Below are positions 1-12,700 of a DNA stretch of 64,000 bases, piece by piece. The notes under the pieces were generated by a model. The model did no database searches. It worked only from the letters and a program-made list of their open reading frames with translations, and was not told where the DNA came from. The stretch is from Membranipora membranacea (Eukaryota > Bryozoa > Gymnolaemata > Cheilostomatida > Membraniporidae): positions 620,001 to 684,000 of the forward strand of contig OU612075.1 in NCBI GenBank assembly GCA_914767715.1. The letters run 5' to 3'. The position numbers and the translations under genes were made by a program. The stretch's first letter is position 1. Each line of letters starts with the position of its first letter.

Positions 1-187
1 CTTGGCTGGAATGTGTACATCAAGTTTAAACTCTTCACCTGTGATTGGAGCTACCCTCTCTGTGATCCTTGTACTGCGCTTACTCCTCACAGAGTCGAAG
101 AGCTCAAACTCAATGCTGAGATACGTCCCGATAGTCAAAATATGCATCATATGCCAAGAACTACGATCTGCTGATTGTACGTTGTAG

Positions 188-1064
188 ATTGTATAGAGTG
201 TATGGCGACCTCAGATAATGTAGTAAGAGCTGGTCTAACCCCTAAATACAAGGATGTAGATACTCTAGTCGAGATGTTAGACTACACTCCTCGTACTAAA
301 GCTGATAATATCATGTCTTACTCTACCAGGGGAGACGATTCTAACATCCGTGTGTTCCAACCACCTGTTCCTGATTTTGGTGTTCACAGTATTCAGGTAA
401 GAACACTAAATTCTTCTCAGGGAACTGAATTATTAACATAACACTCTACAGTTAGAACACTCATCGCAGGGACTGGTCAGATTATGATCTGATTGGCTAC
501 CCCTACTTACATACATAATATAGCCATTAGTTAATAATCATATTTACTATATATGCGAACAGTAACAAAATGCCTTCAGCGACAATGACTTGGGCGTTTC
601 TAGGATGCTACTCTCAAATTGCCAGACTTGCATGGTCCTTGAACAATCGTCAGACCTAATACTCACCATTATTTTATTTGTTTGTCTCTGCATCTTATCT
701 GAACTGCTCAATCGTCAGCCAGAAAACAGTGTCTTGAAGCTTTTGGTAACGGAACGAAATACTTGACTAAACCGGCTACCTCTAACTACGTAATGTAACT
801 AATTGTAACTAACTTTTATAACTAACTTTTGTAACTGATTTTCTTTTAAATTTTCAGATTAAAGCATCAGAATCGTATAGTTTATCAGCTGAAGCCAGTG
901 CTAGCATTCTCATTATAACAGAAGGTCAATGTGAAATATCACAACTAGGTCAAGTGAAATCAGGTCATGTTATATTCATATCTGCAAATGAAGAACGTAC
1001 GATCACATCTGGTGAGAAGGGGATAGTCATGCACAGAGCACTTTGTATACCGTCAACAAATTAG
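188..1064 (+). CDS. Mannose-6-phosphate isomerase (type I), C-terminal two exons
   Basis: Two exons, 188-396 and 858-1064, join in frame. The first begins after a TAG acceptor and the second follows TTTTCAG. The first encodes CIECMATSDN, VRAGLTPKYKDV and FQPPVPDFG, which are landmark segments of type I phosphomannose isomerases (established family knowledge). The second encodes the terminal beta-barrel part, with LIITEGQ, SGHVIFISA and MHRALCI, and ends at TAG 1062-1064. The enzyme interconverts mannose-6-phosphate and fructose-6-phosphate in the cytosol, feeding GDP-mannose and glycosylation. The catalytic metal-binding N-terminal half lies outside the window, so activity cannot be judged. 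No lesion is seen in the visible part. Confidence 0.85.
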
Positions 1065-1299
1065 GGCATTTTCCAATGTTAAAAACGTCCGTTTACAGTC
1101 TCGATACCCTGTGATACCGTGTGAGAAACCTTGATGTTGCTTGGTTTTTTATTTCCGGTATCAGTACGGGTCTACAGACTGTGTCCTTATGTTGCACAGA
1201 AGCATTTCAGGTCGGATGCCCTTCCTGAACCTCGGCCACTCCCTGATAAAGATCTATCAAATATCTCACTTATTATACAATTGAGGTGCAACTAAATTA

Positions 1300-1305
1300 A
1301 ATAAA
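1300..1305 (+). promoter_or_regulatory. Candidate polyadenylation signal for the isomerase gene
   Basis: AATAAA lies about 235 bases after the stop codon of the isomerase gene, in AT-rich 3' sequence. The position is plausible for a 3' UTR. No transcript evidence is available. Confidence 0.4.
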
Positions 1306-2534
1306 ATTTATTATGTTGCATTAATTTTTCTATGATGTTTATTGGTAAAAGAAAATTGAAGCCAAGAATAGATATGCAGCATAAGAATGTTCTGGATGAT
1401 TATCAGTGTTAGAGTGAATTGAGGAAAGTAAGAGTCTTGTTATTGATAGTAAATGTGTTGAGGCCATGACTACGTTGATGTTTTATTGGTAAATTGGCTT
1501 AGAAGTTAAATCCACTTACCATCACAGTATACATAAAAGGCAGGGAGGGGGGAGGGTGGAGAGAGTAGCGGTAAAATCATTGAATCATAAAGAGTTATCT
1601 TCTCATGCAATAAGAAAAGACAACTAATTATCACTTTTACTAGGCTGTATAATACATAGATAATCAGCCTGAAGTAAGCGATCACAATGTAGCTGAATCG
1701 ATAGTTTGTTTAATTGATATTTCTACTTTTACCAGATGCCTCGATACTACAGCCAATTAAAGGCAGATGACTAATCTTCGCTCTGGGAGTCTTTCAATTA
1801 GAATACGCGATCAATTTTTAGCCAAATTACTATATTGACTTCTCTTTGCTCAAAATTCTTAGAGTCATTCAATGAATAACAGTGGCAGTTTGTAACTGCA
1901 AGACCACTTTGGGCATTTTCACCTCTCAAACAAAAATTCTTGGACAGCACTAAACTAAAAGTTTTGAGGTGGCCTATTTAAAAGCACTGTTCAATTTGAA
2001 TTTAGAATGAGCCTTTTGATGCCTTTGTCATACATGTTTGATTATTGTTTAGATAAAAAATAATGGAGTGAAAAGCTTAGGATTGTTCCAATATTGGTTT
2101 TGTTAATTATGAAAGACAACATATTGCATTGGTAAAAATACAAAGGAAATAATCAGTACCTGCTCGTAACTATGGTTGCAAGTCTTCATATATGTGTTAG
2201 CGCTGTAAGCGTTCAATATTATTGTGTATAGAGCCGGTCGTGTGCAGGTTCTGCAAAAAACGCTATCCCTTGACAATATTATAATACTGGACTACTTGTT
2301 GTGGCTTGGCAGATTCTAGCACTAGACTCCAATGATACTATCTATCTATCCCCTACTAAGATAATGGCTGTGATATGATTGTCAGAATCTAATACAGGTG
2401 AGCGCAAGGTAGTATTACATCACAAGACTGCTCTAATGTCAAGGTTCGCATCTATGATAGTACTATCACTGTACACTTTATATCAGGGTCAACAGTGTAG
2501 TGTTGGAGAGATGTCTGTAGCTTTTGGAGGTAAC

Positions 2535-2592
2535 TAGTCTAAGTGCTCAGACTCCAAGGCGCAGGCAGTTACTTGCGCCAGCTATCAAACTC
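2535..2592 (+). repeat. Single arm of the TAGTCTAAG foldback element
   Basis: This 58-base stretch matches, with two differences, the left arm of the perfect palindrome at 56903-56960. The complementary right arm is not recognisable here, so it is a decayed or half copy of the same foldback family. Confidence 0.7.
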
Positions 2593-4208
2593 CCCGACCC
2601 CGAGGTGCGGCTTGGGTGCTCCCCGATCAAGCCTAGACATTCACATCCGATGGTTTCCCCTTTATACTTTTATCTAAACCTGCGGATGTCAATGGTCTGT
2701 CAATCTTTTTACACACATTGTTTTTGTATTACAGCGTATCGGAGCAAATCTCATTAAAGACTTTGGATTCTCTCAATGACATGATGTCATCCCCTCTCTA
2801 GACTTTAGTCATGTGACCTGGTCCCTGACGGTAAGTGCAATCATATGTTTTGATTTTGATTGAGAAAAATGGAGCAAAAATTTAGCAGTTTTCTGTAACT
2901 CCTATATTTATGACAGTGAAAACGAGTGTGATTGGTTGGGGGGGGGGGGGGGTTGGGGATCAAAATAATCGATAAGTGGCCATCTAACCACCACTTTGTT
3001 ATACCCAACAAAATAAAGTCAAGTTACCTAATTCTTTTCTCTGTGCAAGGATAATCAGTGATTCTATCTTATGATACGGTATTCTCTCTGTTGTCAAAGG
3101 AAACGCTGCGTAATTCAATAAACCATCAATACTAGATAACAACTTTAGGCGGCCTTTCAGCATGATTACTTATCCACTCTAAAAATGATGATTATTCGTT
3201 TTTTGGTTATTATCTTTTGCAGTCTGTACATCTATCGTCAACCTATAAAAGCCGCGCTATCAGAAGCTGTCTCATAAATACCCAGAAGTCAATGGAGCTG
3301 TTCTGATTGGTGAGTAGAACCAAAGTTGGTACTGGCCGTTTAGAACAACAATCACCGTGCGCACTAAGGTCTTGGGGCTAAGACTAGTTCTTATATATTG
3401 CTGATACGCTTTCTTCGAAAGAAATACGGCATCGGTGTAATGTAATGTAATGTAATGTAGTGTGTTTGTGCCGTTTACTGGTCACATGGTTTAGTTTTCA
3501 ATGTCATTTCAAAGGGTATTTTAAAAGCTTGGTATGAAATAATATGGACCTAATAAAATCTGCACCTTTGTTCAATCAGATGCGTTTTGTGTGAAGCGAG
3601 AGCTTTGTATGCATATGTTAGCATGCTCAAACCTTTTGACCTATTGAACAGTTATGACACTCACTTTGTTTTTATTGCGACACTGACAGAACTTGTAAAT
3701 GTAAAAAAATGTAAAAATATAAAGCTCATCTATCTATCAGGCTGTGATAGTTGTGATTTTTAATCAGTGCCGTGTCTGCTGTGATTGAAACTTACCACAG
3801 CCAAATTCAATCTTCTGATAATCTGTGATATATTACAGTGAGTCGAGCAGGTTCCACTGCTGAACTAAATCTTATACTGAGAAGAACATCACCAGAGACA
3901 CTGATCACTGATTGCTGGGTACTGGTCACTGGACACTGGTCACTAGGTACTGTTAACAAGTCACTGGTCACTGGTCACTGATCGAGGTAAGAGATATAAT
4001 GTGTTAAAGCCATTCACAGACAATAATTTCTTGGTTATAATATTTCGGAAATGATCTGTGATGTTTAGTTGTGGTGAAGCCGGTAATTATTATCCTATTT
4101 CTATGCACCAATCGATGAATGAGGCTAAATTTTAGATAGCTGACATTTTCAGATTTGGTTTCCAAGTTTAGAAACTTAAACCTTCCCTTACCTTCACCCA
4201 TACTTATC

Positions 4209-4313
4209 TAGTTAAAGAGCTCTAACTCTGGTGGTTCAGTGGCATTACATTTTCATCTCCGGGAGATGATAATGTAATGCCACTGAACCGCCGGAGTTAG
4301 AGCTCTTTAACTA
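4209..4313. mobile_element. Foldback (long hairpin) element with 9-bp target duplication
   Basis: A 105-base near-perfect inverted repeat starts TAGTTAAAGAGC and ends GCTCTTTAACTA, with almost no loop. The 9-mer ATACTTATC occurs directly before it (4200-4208) and directly after it (4314-4322). This is the signature of transposition with a 9-bp target site duplication. It shares its TAG...CTA ends, hairpin form and duplication length with the element at 56903-57015, although the internal sequences differ. Confidence 0.8.
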
Positions 4314-6800
4314 ATACTTATCACTCACAGTGAATGTGAGCAGATCTTACATTTGAATGTTTATGAATTTGATAAACATATTGATATCATATGGTCTTAA
4401 AAGGTTTTTTACATTACTTCATATTCACTAGGTTGTACAAATCACAATGATTTATTGTTGTTTTGTAATTTATTGTAGACCACACTTGAATTGCTAACAT
4501 TTAGAAGGCTGTTCACGTAACATACCGAGAAAATCATCCACTGTCACCACAGTAAACCCAATCCATCAGTAATCAGTAATCCAATCTGTTATATTTGGTG
4601 AGTACCGCAGAAGAGTGGGATGTTGATTCAATAGATAATGATATTAACATTCCTAGCTGTCATTATCTTCAACCACAGAAAATAGTAACAATATTCTAAC
4701 AATATCCTAATTACTTCAATTTTTTGACACAATGATATCATGGTATTTGAAGTAACTTGTGTTATAAAGGGAATTTCCTTATAGGAATGTCATCAATCAT
4801 TCAGCTGTCATTAAAAACTTTAAAATTTTAAACCCTGAGATGTAGATTCTATGAAGTGAAACTTACAAATGGACTTATATTGGGAATCATAGCTAAAGAT
4901 ATTTCCTGACGTATCTGAGCGGTGGAGTCATGCTCTTAGGGTTCTGTGCTTTGATTGGGGAGTCCTACCATCTCTAGAGTCTTAGTGTTTTTCTTATCTT
5001 GTCTGTTTATTTTACAGCTTACATTGGCTGCATTTACTGGGTAGTCCGAGCTTAGCATCAGAAAACTCCAAATTGGATTGATTGATAATTTCTTCTCGTG
5101 AAAACTCAGCAAAGAACCTATCTAACATCTCAGTAAGTATCAGAAAATTAAGAGCTCATGTAGATTTGACTTAAGGGCAGCCAAGCATACACAACATGTC
5201 CCACCTAGGGCTCAGCCCAGAGGGCAAATAGTTGTCTAAACTGAGCTGGAAAGAGGTTACCGGAAGAGGCTGAACGCTGTAGCCAATTGTATGCCATATG
5301 GACCGGTGAAAGAGGTTGCCAAAAAGGGATTTTTAGCAACCTCTTCAAGAAGTTAAATAGAGGTTTTATATCCTTCTCAGGGAAGGATATATCAGGGATA
5401 ATATTAACTGTCTCTACCCAATTTCGATATTAAGAGCAAGCTCATTTATTGACAAAGTATATGCATCCTTTTCTCGCAACATTTCATGTTTGTGATAGCA
5501 AGTAAATCAATAAAAACCTAGAGCATAAACATAAACATAAAATCGTAAATAATTTTAGATTTGATCCAGATGAACCAATACATATGGACTAACCAAAGCC
5601 GTCACCACAGGTGAAAATGAATCCCCATGGTGCTAAAATATGATGTTTGTAAAGATATTGATTTAAAGGCTGACGTATCGAGGCGCCAGGGTAGAAAGGC
5701 ATTATTAATGTAATGTGATGCTATTGAAATCACTGCCTGGATTTATCCGGTTCACCTGCAAAATCACTTTTTTAACATGTCTAAGATCCCAATTTCTATT
5801 TAGCCATAATAATCTATTTCGCAAATCTCTGGGATTGGCAGTTCAATAAGAGCATAGCTTATCACAAATGAAATCAAATACCCACAACAAATACCACACA
5901 TTATTCTTATGCAAAAGTTTGATGTTATCTTTATTATTCATCTCAGTATGGGGTGTAAAGTGTTGAAATTCTATAACGCTTAGAAATCATTGTTTTCAAA
6001 CAATTTTAAAAAGCGTTTCATAAATGAACTTTATTATTCTCATTATTGTATTCAAATTAGAGACTAGATTTTTTAAAAGCATTCTCAAATGCAAATTGGA
6101 ATTTAGAAATGACTTGAATAGGCAGTGCAGTGAGAGTATTATTACAGTGAGTGCAGTGAGAGGCATTATTAGTATAGGCAGTGCAGTATTATTTACATAG
6201 CTTATCACAACCTAGAATCTAATACCTGATCATTCATCAATAATATGGCATAAATTATTGTAAGGCAACATTTAGCATTGTTTATATATTATTCATCTCT
6301 GTCAACGAGCAAAATCTGAGATTTTAGCTTACATTCTAAAATCCCCTGAGTAGCCTGAGTTGAACCCAAAAATCTGAGTAACTCGGACTAAACCTGAGTG
6401 GTTGAGAGCCCTGTCGAAAACAATGGGGAGTAAACTGTTCTCATGCTGGAGCCATACTAATAGATGATAAATACATTAATATTTGAGTGTTGGCTATGTG
6501 TTGTCAGTCCAGAAAAGTTATTTCTGCAACCGCCAATGGCAAGAAAATGGAGTATAAAAGCAGAAGCATCTACAACCAATTATATCTTTTGCTTGGAAAT
6601 GGGATATCTGGCTCCCTCTGGCATACCTATCAAAGACAGGTGATGTCAGAGGATATTGGCTAACAATAAAGCTGCCCATTGGCAACCTCTACAGAAGGTT
6701 GCTGGCTAAACCTTGCCGGCTGGGAGACCTGATACACTCAACACCAGTCCCACAGCACCATCAACCACACAACTAAATTATCTCTGAAAACTGGTGTGAA

Positions 6801-7314
6801 TAGACAGTTTTCTGAGCTCTTAATTATGCCCCCAATTCGGAGTTGTCCTCTCTCCAGTTTGGTACTTTTAACCCACGCCGCATAGGAAAAACCTGCCGAA
6901 AGAGGGTTTTATTGAAAACCGCTGATGCTAGGATAAAAACGATTTTTGATTCAGAGTCTGCACCATTGAAAACCCTGGGAGACAGGGTTTCCAAATCATT
7001 GGAGGCTTGACTGTTGATAAGTCTTAATTTTAGTCACGAAACTCATGAAAGATTCTGCCAAGTTGTCCGCAAAACTGGCAGAAAATGCTATAATTGACTA
7101 TCCAAATACTAAAATTATTTACCAAACATTGTTCGTTATGAGTTTTCAATGTTGCAGATTCTGAATCAAAAACAATTTTTATCCTATTATAAGCGGTTTT
7201 CAAGATAACCCTCTTTTCAGCATGTTTTTCCTATGCGGCGTGGGTTGAAAGTACCAAACTGGAGAGAGGACAATTCCAAATTGAGGCCTAAATCAGAGCT
7301 CAGAAAACTGTCTA
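6801..7314. mobile_element. 514-bp MITE with long terminal inverted repeats
   Basis: The ends are TAGACAGTTTTCTGAGCTC and its reverse complement. The inverted similarity runs inward for more than 150 bases on each side (CTCTCTCCAGTTTGGTAC and its complement, and the ACCCACGCCGCAT motif). A second copy of exactly the same length, in the opposite internal orientation, lies at 51175-51688. No transposase is encoded. The second copy shows that the target is TA, which suggests mobilisation by a Tc1/mariner-type transposase (inference). Confidence 0.85.
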
Positions 7315-9573
7315 TGCTATGAGCTGTCTTCCCCTTCTTCATATATGAAACGGTTATGCAGCCTTTATATGGAACCGGCTAAAATCGCAGCACAGGCTCA
7401 TTTCATGATTAAACCCCTCCATTGTGGACTTTGCTAAGATAAACAGGAAGTACCAGCCGAAAGATTTTTCCTCTTAATTTTAGAACCATTGCTAAGAATT
7501 AGTCTGTGGCATTTAGCATTTATGTATACAAATCACAGTCACGCTTGTAGCCTCATCAGTCCTCCCAGACTTTAGGGTGTATCGGATAAAGTGCCATAAA
7601 ATCACTGCGTGCAGCAGGGTGTGGGTTCCTAGACTAATATTTATATCACTGATATACTTTCTTCATGACTAGCTAGCTAGCTGTATATGACCTAGTTGTC
7701 AAGTTTTAGTCTTATGATTCTCTTATCTTTGATAGCCTGCCAAGTTTCTTTTGAAGTTGTCAAATTCAATTGACTTCATTCAACCAGCTAAGTATATGTG
7801 TGAAATGAGATCTTCACATGCATACAAAGCAAGATTTTAGCTAAAGCACAATCTAGATTTTTATCTTTTGACCAAATGATCCGAGTCTGATGTTTTTGCT
7901 TTGCTATAAGGACAGATTTATTGTGAAACCAAATGTATTCCCAAGAAAGCTGTTTTATAGCAAAACTGGATGTAACGACTTCGTCATTGGTCATTGGTGT
8001 GCTTTGGTGATACTTGATCCAATAAACAAATGTTAAATGTAAACCCCACAAACAGGATTGATTGATGAATCAAAAAACTAGATTTTAATCTCATGACCTA
8101 ATGAGCCAAGTCGGGTGTTTTTGCATTGCGTCAATGATAGAACTTTCTTGTACAAAGTCCATCTAGTGATCAGGTTATGAGGTTGTGATTTGTGAGCATT
8201 AACCTGACCACTGTCATATACATCCAGTTCTGCCCATAATCAGATACTCAATTATTAAATTACAGTTTATGTGAGCAGATCTTACTACTAAACCAAATCT
8301 CATAGTGAGAAGATCGACTTTGGAGATCATCAAAGCTGTGATATCATCAACCCCAACTGGTCACTGATACCTTCAGAAAAGCTCAGCACGAAGCCTCCCT
8401 AACATACCAGTGAGTGTTAGAAGATTGATAACCATTGTTAAAAACAAAATACAAGACCTGATCCACCTTGATGTACCAGTCAAACGAAATGTGTCTTAGT
8501 TCTAGAACCAATGTTCAGATTTAACATGCTCCATGTAGCATTTATGGATACATCTCACAGAAGATGAACCTTGGACTTTGGGGCAGATTATATTCATTAC
8601 TGAATCCAACTCTATGCTGTTGCATCAATAGTTAATTAATAATTTGCATTAATATTTCAAACGGTGATTAAATATCTTACCCAGTATCAGTCTCCGTCTA
8701 TATTCCCCCTCAGACATCTGATAATTTTATACCCACATTACTCACAGGACATTGTGATCTGATCTCGCCATTGATAAATCACTGCACATAGTGACATCAG
8801 ATATACTCAGCACAGAGCAATCCTAGTGGTGAACATCTCTATCAGTATTCTCATCTCTACTCTACGATAGAGGTTAGTGAAGGGTGCTTGAGATTCAGGC
8901 CCGGCACCTATTTGTATTAAAATGTTAAATGGCTAAAGATAATGGTTCTGCAGCATTGAGCTTTTTTGAATAAATCTAGCCCTTCTTTTTGTGTTCTCAT
9001 CCTAAACATTGTGGCACAGACTCTTCCATTTATCTGTACATTGTAGATCATTGTCTGAATCTGGACAGTAGACAGATAGACTGTATAACATTATCCACTA
9101 GTATCTCTTGTTTCTAAGTCTAGTCTTTCTAGCTAGTAAGTGAAAACTTGTGTAGGATCTAGTAAATTTTAATGCATTAGAAAGATGTTTCAAAGAACTT
9201 TTCAAATTGTTGATACATGTGTTTGGAATATTTTTGCATTGATTGCTTATTATATTGTCTTACCATTAGTAAATATGGCGTGTGTTTTGTTATTGAAAAA
9301 TTGCACATAATTCTCCAATTTCAAGGATGGAACAAAATCTATATGTGAGTTTAAAACTTAGTTCAGACTGATGTTCTCCATAAATTGGCATATATTGGGA
9401 GGTATAGGTACATTGTGGTCCATCTGCCAGCTTTTGGAGTTGCTCCCCCTCCAGTCAAAATACAGACTAATGAATAAAACTCTAGCTAATCAGTCATTGT
9501 CTCTGACTCGTGAAAACCATGTCCCGTTTTAACTCTCACTGGGGACTGTATTACATATACTATCTGCTTTCAG

Positions 9574-9723
9574 CTAAGATGCTTGGTGCAGTGAAACGGT
9601 TTTTCAAGAGGAAGAGTAAAAGTGAGAAAAAAAATAAGAGTGAGAGTGATGGTGTTGATGAGGATGAGAATGAGATTGAGAGTGAGAGTGAGGACGAGGA
9701 CGAGGACAGGGATGAGGAACCGG
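9574..9723 (+). CDS. Roco-caspase exon 1: basic/acidic N-terminus
   Basis: The exon follows TGCTTTCAG and its ATG is at 9579. It encodes MLGAVKRFFKRKSKSEKK, then a run of Glu/Asp/Ser ending DEDEDRDEEPG, and ends phase 1 at GTAAGT. It is strongly charged and probably disordered. An ATG at 9510 in the same frame would add 23 residues, but it would read through the acceptor, so 9579 is preferred. Confidence 0.65.
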
Positions 9724-12700
9724 GTAAGTAACCACAAATTTTTTGCTAATACCAGCTTAGTTCCCCCCCCCCGCTCATACAAGCTTCATAACAACAAAAA
9801 TAACCTCTTCACTATTATGACCCCCTGTACTTTACTCAGGGGACCCTCACTAGGTTTGGGGCAATCAAAGGCAGATCTCATTTTGGAGCTAAGTAGACAG
9901 ATGAAATTAAAATTTCCATTTCGTTCTCGACAAGATATGATGATTCCAAATCTTGAGCTTGTAAATCAATAGGGTATGCTCCCATCTCGCAAGATTATTT
10001 AGTCATTTGCACGCAATTGTATTTTCAGTACAGAAAACAGACAGTCAAATTGTATGTTAGTTATTTCTATACGGAAGCCAATAATTTATTCAAAACCACT
10101 ACCTTTAAACGTCCTGATAAAACCATCACCACAACAATTGGCCATACCAGGAATTGTGAGGCTATACAGTAAAGGATTTTTTATTTAGTCTGGTGTTGTG
10201 ATCTCATACATCATAATAAGCTAATAGCTAATCAGCCCATAATCATATTATCATATCATATGATGAGAGACAAGATGATTATCAGTATAAACAGATAAAT
10301 ACCAGATTACACATTAACAAGAATTTATTTTTATGTTGGTTATTTCTATACAGAAGCCAATAAGTTATTTTATAACCTACCAACGTCCTGGTAAGACCAT
10401 CGCCACAGCAATTGTTTATACCAGGAAGTGTTAGGCTGTACAGAAAACCTTAATATAATGTTAGGAGTTTTGATCTCATACATCATAAGATGCTAATAGC
10501 CCATAATCATATCATATCACAAGGGACAAGATGATTATCAGTATAATCAGATAAATACCAGATTACACATTAACATGACCTTATTAGGATGACATCACTG
10601 ATTATATATGATTAATATTATTATATTATAGAATATAATGTCTGGTACAGACACAGTGGAGAGGCAGAGTTAGAGGTAGAGAGTGTGAGAGTAGGATATG
10701 GTGATCTGTCTATAATACGTAGAGGTGAGGCTGGTGAGATCAGAGTTACTACCAAACCTCAGAAGATCAGTGAGATAAAGAGTAGAGTAGGATCTCACTC
10801 TATTACTCACATGTTTATATATGACAGTGAGGTACCTGATAGTCTGAGGTCTATAGCTCCTCATCTTACACATCTCTATCTGAAGGGTACAAGAGGATCA
10901 CTTACAGGGTGAGTAGATTAAGATGGAAATTGTAATTATTGTTATGATTATTTCTAATTCATTCATCAGTTGTGAATGCAACAATTTGTGTTTTTGAAAA
11001 TACTTGAACTTTACCTAAACTGCCGCACCAATTGTGTATTCACAATATTAAAATTGTCCCGACTGGGAACAAATTGTCAAATGATCTCACCTCAACCCAG
11101 CCTGGTATCCACCATAACACGCCTTCCTGGTTTATCATTTCAACAAAGTCTTATTTTCAAATTGCCTAACTGTAAAAGAGATAACATGATAAATGATATT
11201 CTTATAATCAAATATAGATAATTTAGACATAATATGTCCAAATTATTTGATTAGTATATTATGATAGCAATGGGACATAGAAAAATCAATTACTGGCTAA
11301 TTATATTTGATAGACTAAGATAGATGGAGTAACTGTGTAATATAATGTGATATTTGATGATACATTATGAGAAATATTGGAAATCTTGTATCTTGTATCA
11401 TGTACTGATTGATTATATATAATATTATTTTGTACATATTTTACAGACTGTCTGAGCTTAGTCAGCTGGAGAAGCTGGATATAAGTTATAACGACTTCTC
11501 AGTGGGTGGTCTGCCTCCTGTTATACCCAGTCTTACCTCCCTCAGAGTGCTGAGTCTGACTGACTGTGAGCTATCATCTCTAGATGACAGGTGAGTCTGG
11601 TGTGTGTGTATCTCAATAGATAAGAGCTTCAGATAAGTTTGAATGGTTTTTCCCTCATTGCTTATTTTCTGAAGTTCAATTTTTCATTTGTGAGGCTGTA
11701 TAAAAAGATAGGAGGGTTCCAGAAGAATATATTATCCACAATTTTAAAACTTTACACTCTATCAGTTTCAATTTTTGACTCATGAGGCTCTTATAGGATC
11801 AGTTCTGTTAGTAATGATGTTTATATCAGACAGAAAGGGATACAATTTGTTCACCACACTGTCAGCGGTTTGCAGGGGCATTTAAATTAGAATAGGAAAA
11901 TTTGAGGGTCCTAAAAAGATGACTGGTGAAGTCTCAACCTGATCCTGTGATAGATACAACAATCAATAAAACATTGAACTACGGCATCCATTATGATTTT
12001 ATGGAGTAAAATTAAAGTTTCTAATTTTTTTAATGTAATTTGGTGTTTGAAAATATACTATAAGATGTGTCAGGAAACTTAAACATTTTACATCTTAGCA
12101 ATACATAATAATATTGACAGGCTATCTTGGGCTGACCCAGCAAATTTAATAGATGCATTTCTTTTACCAATTTACCAGTCATCAACATGCAAAATATACA
12201 GCAAAGTCAACAATAAAGTTTGGTATGTCGTATTGACAGGCTGAAAAATGGCGGGGGGGGGGGAGGTGCAGGGATGGGATGGGGAAGATTGAGGATTTTC
12301 ATTATATTTCCTTTCTCCATGCTAATTAATTCAAATGAATGAACCATAATGTTTATTAGTTATGTTTTTATCCCCCCTAATTAAAATTAAGGATTTGTAG
12401 ACTTTGTTTTGCTAGCTAATGAATTTTTTTTTATATTTTTTGGTTATAAAAGGGTAAGTTTAATGGCATTGTCATGCCTGCTTCCCGATTTTATTTGATC
12501 TTAAATTTGACCAGTTTAGTTAAATCAATATAGAGAAGTTTTAAATTTAGTTTTCATGGTCTAAGTCTAAGTGTTCAATGTGGAGAGAGCTGTTCCCATG
12601 GTACTTGAACCGCGCTCCATACCCAATTTGTGTTTTTGAAAATACTTGAACTTTACCTAAACTGCCGCACCAATTGTGCATTTACAATTTTAAAATTGTC

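Larger units (their letters stand above)
1306..9573. other. Intergenic stretch without a recognisable gene
   Basis: No exon with convincing codon content and matching splice phases was found. The stretch holds a poly-G run near 2938-2952, a short TAATG microsatellite near 3437-3460, an imperfect ACTGGTCACTGG-type repeat near 3905-3985, a foldback element at 4209-4313 and a MITE at 6801-7314. Parts of about 3.83-3.99 kb and 8.27-8.40 kb look loosely related to each other. Untranslated 5' exons and the promoter of the Roco-caspase gene may lie here but cannot be placed. Confidence 0.5.

Noticed and set aside
2524-2757. Small plus-strand frame of 77 codons
   Set aside because: It starts inside a foldback arm and has no codon or domain support.
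9570-9782. Minus-strand open frame with many Leu/Thr residues opposite exon 1
   Set aside because: It is the reverse of the acidic GAG/GAT-rich coding exon, which gives a low-complexity antisense frame. No splice logic supports it.
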